Of a stretch of DNA of 45,192 nucleotides, positions 42,643 through 45,192 are shown piece after piece (position 1 is the stretch's first letter; every line of letters starts with the position of its first letter). The notes beneath the pieces were generated by a model. That model saw only the letters and a list, made by a program, of their open reading frames with translations, searched no databases and was not told the DNA's origin. The translations under genes were made by a program, and so were the position numbers. The DNA comes from a virus, in the IMG/VR virus record IMGVR_UViG_3300032820_000020, positions 1 to 45,192 of that record. One strand, given 5' to 3'.

Positions 42643-43349
42643 TGTATGATATTGTTTTTATAAGCTATAATGAAGCTACTGCTGATAAGCATTTTAATAA
42701 TTTGCATAAACGATTTCCAATAGCTCAAAGAGTTAATGGAATAAAAGGAATTCATAAAGCACATAAAGTAGCCGCAAGTAAATGTTTAACAAAAATGTTT
42801 TGGGTGGTAGATGCAGATGCAGATATATTAGATAGTTTTAATTTTGACTTTGTACCTGAAAAAAGAAATGAAAATGTAGTACACGTTTGGCGAAGTAGGA
42901 ATCCAATTAATAATTTAGAGTATGGTTACGGGGGCGTAAAACTATTACCTCGTAGAAAAACTTTAGAAATAAATGAAGATACAGTTGATATGACAACAAG
43001 TATTAGTGATAGATTCAGACCTATGGAACAAGTATCTAATGTTAGTGTTTTTAATACAGATGCGTTCAATACTTTTAAATCGGCATTTAGAGAGTGTGTA
43101 AAATTAAGTAGTAAAGTTATTGATAGAGGAGATGATAAAGAAACAGATAGTAGATTAGATGTTTGGTGTACCGTAGGAAAAGATAAACTGTTTGGGTCAT
43201 ATGCAATTAAAGGAGCGTTAGCAGGAAAAGAATACGGGTCTGAAAGTAAAGATTTACCAAGTAAATTAAAATTAATTAATAATTTTACGTGGTTAAAAGA
43301 ATATTACAAATATAAAATGAAGGATAGTGTTTGTGGATTATCAAAATAA
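42642..43349 (+). CDS. glycosyltransferase-like protein, GT2-like (pair 2, second)
   Basis: A 235-residue shorter paralogue: MYDIVFISYNEATADKHFNN, then RVNGIKGIHKAHKVAASKC and MFWVVDADADILD (52-64) with the D-x-D site. It shares VHVWRSRNPINNLEYGYGG and a later SAFRECVKLSSK with the general pattern of its twin, but is about 90 residues shorter at the carboxyl end. The start shares one base with the previous stop (TAATG). The end overlaps the next open frame by 23 bases if that frame starts at its first GTG. Confidence 0.65.
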   Translation: MYDIVFISYNEATADKHFNNLHKRFPIAQRVNGIKGIHKAHKVAASKCLTKMFWVVDADADILDSFNFDFVPEKRNENVVHVWRSRNPINNLEYGYGGVKLLPRRKTLEINEDTVDMTTSISDRFRPMEQVSNVSVFNTDAFNTFKSAFRECVKLSSKVIDRGDDKETDSRLDVWCTVGKDKLFGSYAIKGALAGKEYGSESKDLPSKLKLINNFTWLKEYYKYKMKDSVCGLSK

Positions 43350-44307
43350 TATACCGTTTAACAATATTGTTAAATTGGGACAAAGAACAATGTTGGAACA
43401 AAATGTGTTCTCTGTTAGCTGGATTCTTGGAAGATTTTGTAATTATGATTGTAGCTATTGTTGGCCATATGCTAAAAGTAAAGTTTTAGATCATAGACCA
43501 CTAGAACAATATCAAAATACTATAAAAGAAATTAAAAAACAAGCAGGAGAATATGGATTTAGTAAATTTCATTTTAGTTTTAGTGGAGGAGAACCTACAA
43601 CATATAAAGGTTTAATAGAATTATTAGATTATTATGCTGATCCTATAAGTGAATATCTTAGTGTGCATATGACTAGTAATTGTAGTCCAGGTTTAAAATG
43701 GTGGGATCGATGGTTAGAAACAACTTATCCATTGGATCGTAGAAGTATTACAGCAAGTTACCATGCAGAATTTTCTAATGAGGAAGAATTTGGTGATAAA
43801 CTTAAATTTTTACAAGAACATGGAATACTTATAACAATAAATCAAGTTATGGTTCCAGAACGTTGGGATGAGTATTATAATAGATGTAAAAGATTTAGAG
43901 ACAAAGGATTAAATGTAACTCTTAAACCTCAAAGTGATCCTACAGCAAGTTTTATTGTACAAGGATATACAGAAGAACAAACTAATATACTACAAAATGA
44001 AATGAACCAGGAAGTAAAACAATTATTATTGTATGATGCAGTAGGAAAAGAATATGAATTAGATCAAGCTGAAAGACTTAATGCATTTGGATTTAATAAA
44101 TTTAAAGGATGGAGTTGTAGTGCAGGATATCAAAGTTGTATAATAAGAGAACCGGGAGGAGAAATTAAAAGAGGGTATAGTTGTCATGATGAACCATTAG
44201 GAACTATAGAAGGTGGATTTAAATTGTTCAAGAGACCAAGAAATTGTATAACACCAACGTGTGTAAGTTCAGCAGATTCTAAAATACCAAAGGAAAAAAA
44301 TGTATAA
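43327..44307 (+). CDS. radical-SAM protein (pair 3, first)
   Basis: A 326-residue radical-SAM enzyme. The 4Fe-4S site is CNYDCSYC (C38, C42, C45), followed by the SAM-contact FSFSGGEPT (83-91) and MTSNCS in the next strand. Cysteines near the end (GWSCSAGYQSC, YSCHDE and NCITPTC) suggest an auxiliary cluster domain. Radical-SAM enzymes with such ends often modify peptides, proteins or sugars. The start is uncertain: GTG at 43327 gives a 23-base overlap with the preceding gene and has AAGGA only two bases before it, whereas ATG at 43391 would still keep the whole radical-SAM core. Which target it modifies cannot be read. Confidence 0.8.
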   Translation: MFVDYQNNIPFNNIVKLGQRTMLEQNVFSVSWILGRFCNYDCSYCWPYAKSKVLDHRPLEQYQNTIKEIKKQAGEYGFSKFHFSFSGGEPTTYKGLIELLDYYADPISEYLSVHMTSNCSPGLKWWDRWLETTYPLDRRSITASYHAEFSNEEEFGDKLKFLQEHGILITINQVMVPERWDEYYNRCKRFRDKGLNVTLKPQSDPTASFIVQGYTEEQTNILQNEMNQEVKQLLLYDAVGKEYELDQAERLNAFGFNKFKGWSCSAGYQSCIIREPGGEIKRGYSCHDEPLGTIEGGFKLFKRPRNCITPTCVSSADSKIPKEKNV

Positions 44308-45192
44308 TTATTCAGAAATAAAAGATGTGCATTTAGAAATTACTAGCAAATGTCAAGCTAGATGTCCTATGTGTCCTAGAAGAATAGGTGGAGGTCCTCT
44401 AAATCCATTAATACATCTTGTGGAAATTAATTTAGATACATTTAAAAAATGGTTTCCAACAGAATTTTTGATTCAATTAGAAAGTTTATTCATGTGTGGT
44501 AATTTAGGAGATCCTATAATTGCTCAAGATACATTAGAAATTTATCAATATATTAAAAGTATTAATCCAAAAATTAGATTAGCTATGCATACAAATGGTA
44601 GTGCTAGAGATATAAATTGGTGGGAAGGATTGGCTAAAGAAAATGTAAAAACAACTTTTGGTATAGATGGTTTGGTAGATACTCATCATCTATATCGTGT
44701 TTCTACTGACTGGAAAAAAATAATTACAAATGCAAAAGCATTTATTAAAGCAGGGGGTTATGCAAAATGGCATATGTTAGTTTTTAAACATAATGAACAT
44801 CAAGTAGAACAATGCCATACAATGAGTAAGGAATTGGGCTTTAAATCTTTTAGTTATAAACATACATCAAGATTTAAAAGTGATAAATTTCACGCTATAG
44901 ATGAAACAGGAAAGACAACGCATATATTGGAGCCAAGTAAAAAAAGTTTTGAAATGATAGCTAAAATGCAAGAAGCAAAAATAACTTCTTGCGTCATAGA
45001 TTGTAAAGCTAAAAAATATAGTCAAATATATATTTCAGCAGATGGTACTGTTAGTCCTTGTTGTTGGTTAGATTTGCAATGGACATTGCCTACACAAGAC
45101 TCAAGGGTAGATTATATGGATCAAATAGGAGAATTTACTAATTTGCATAACAAATCTTTAAAAGAAATATTTGATTCGCAATTTTTTAGAAA
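44300..45192 (+). CDS. radical-SAM/SPASM protein (pair 3, second; partial)
   Basis: The frame starts eight bases before the previous stop and continues past the window edge; 297 codons are visible. It begins MYNYSEIKDVHLEITSKCQA and has the cluster motif CQARCPMC (C18, C22, C25). The pattern 'lEiT..C...CpmC' is typical of SPASM-type radical-SAM enzymes. A second cysteine set near 231-255 (a CVIDCKAK stretch, then YISADGTVSPCCW) is the expected SPASM auxiliary cluster. Many SPASM proteins act on peptides (maturases of RiPPs and quinone cofactors), others on sugars. It is only distantly similar to the preceding radical-SAM gene. Confidence 0.82.
   Translation, partial: MYNYSEIKDVHLEITSKCQARCPMCPRRIGGGPLNPLIHLVEINLDTFKKWFPTEFLIQLESLFMCGNLGDPIIAQDTLEIYQYIKSINPKIRLAMHTNGSARDINWWEGLAKENVKTTFGIDGLVDTHHLYRVSTDWKKIITNAKAFIKAGGYAKWHMLVFKHNEHQVEQCHTMSKELGFKSFSYKHTSRFKSDKFHAIDETGKTTHILEPSKKSFEMIAKMQEAKITSCVIDCKAKKYSQIYISADGTVSPCCWLDLQWTLPTQDSRVDYMDQIGEFTNLHNKSLKEIFDSQFFR

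Noticed and set aside
1-45192. CRISPR array, insertion sequence, integrase or attachment site
   Set aside because: No regularly spaced repeats, transposase or integrase motifs, or terminal repeats were seen; the phage type is normally strictly lytic.

Overview
This window is part of the genome of a marine, T4-like contractile-tailed phage (myovirus). The evidence is the set of T4 core proteins recognisable by motif and order (gp26-like, gp46, gp47, gp55, gp53, gp5, PAAR tip, gp25, gp6, giant gp7-region protein, tail fibres) together with very AT-rich coding sequence. No photosynthesis genes are seen, so a pelagiphage-like (SAR11-type) or similar heterotroph phage is more likely than a cyanophage. 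That host guess is inference.

Layout. (1) 1-1333: a minus-strand tail gene cut by the window edge, possibly the tape measure, faces a gp26-like tail/hub chaperone across two divergent T4-type late promoters. The gp26-like gene ends in a textbook -1 slippery sequence leading into a 72-residue ORF that follows it like T4 gene 51. (2) 1398-2368: a gene whose protein resembles a shortened uroporphyrinogen-III synthase (HemD), followed by about 400 bases without a gene that carry about ten short perfect inverted repeats. (3) 2369-6852, minus strand: the replication/recombination/transcription block, a PD-(D/E)XK nuclease, a small basic protein, gp46, gp47 and the late sigma factor gp55. It is driven by two excellent host sigma70 promoters (5970-5998 and 6874-6902). 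(4) 6932-39012, plus strand: the baseplate and fibre block. It contains a tail-tube/baseplate protein, gp53, a hub protein, gp5, the PAAR tip, gp25, a 34-residue ORF, gp6, a 4885-residue giant, a wedge/fibre-associated protein, three paralogous fibre proteins and one more virion protein. It is punctuated by late-promoter motifs of the form NATAAATA or close variants. (5) 39071-45192, plus strand: a tightly overlapping operon with its own sigma70 promoter carrying a small protein, two GT8-like glycosyltransferases, an unknown protein, two GT2-like glycosyltransferases and two radical-SAM proteins; the last is cut by the window end.

How they work together. Host RNA polymerase would read gp55, gp47-gp46 and the glycosyltransferase/radical-SAM operon early. 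gp55 then redirects polymerase to the NATAAATA late promoters that serve the baseplate and fibre genes. gp46/47 and the nuclease process DNA ends and junctions during recombination-dependent replication. The baseplate genes build the hub spike (gp5 + PAAR), the wedges (gp25, gp53, gp6, the giant) and the fibres. The sugar-transfer and radical-SAM genes next to the fibres may modify virion or cell-surface components, but no substrate can be read from sequence.

Most interesting leads: the HemD-like gene with its hairpin-rich flank, the -1 frameshift signal in the gp26 gene, and the separately promoted glycosyltransferase/radical-SAM operon made of three successive two-gene pairs.
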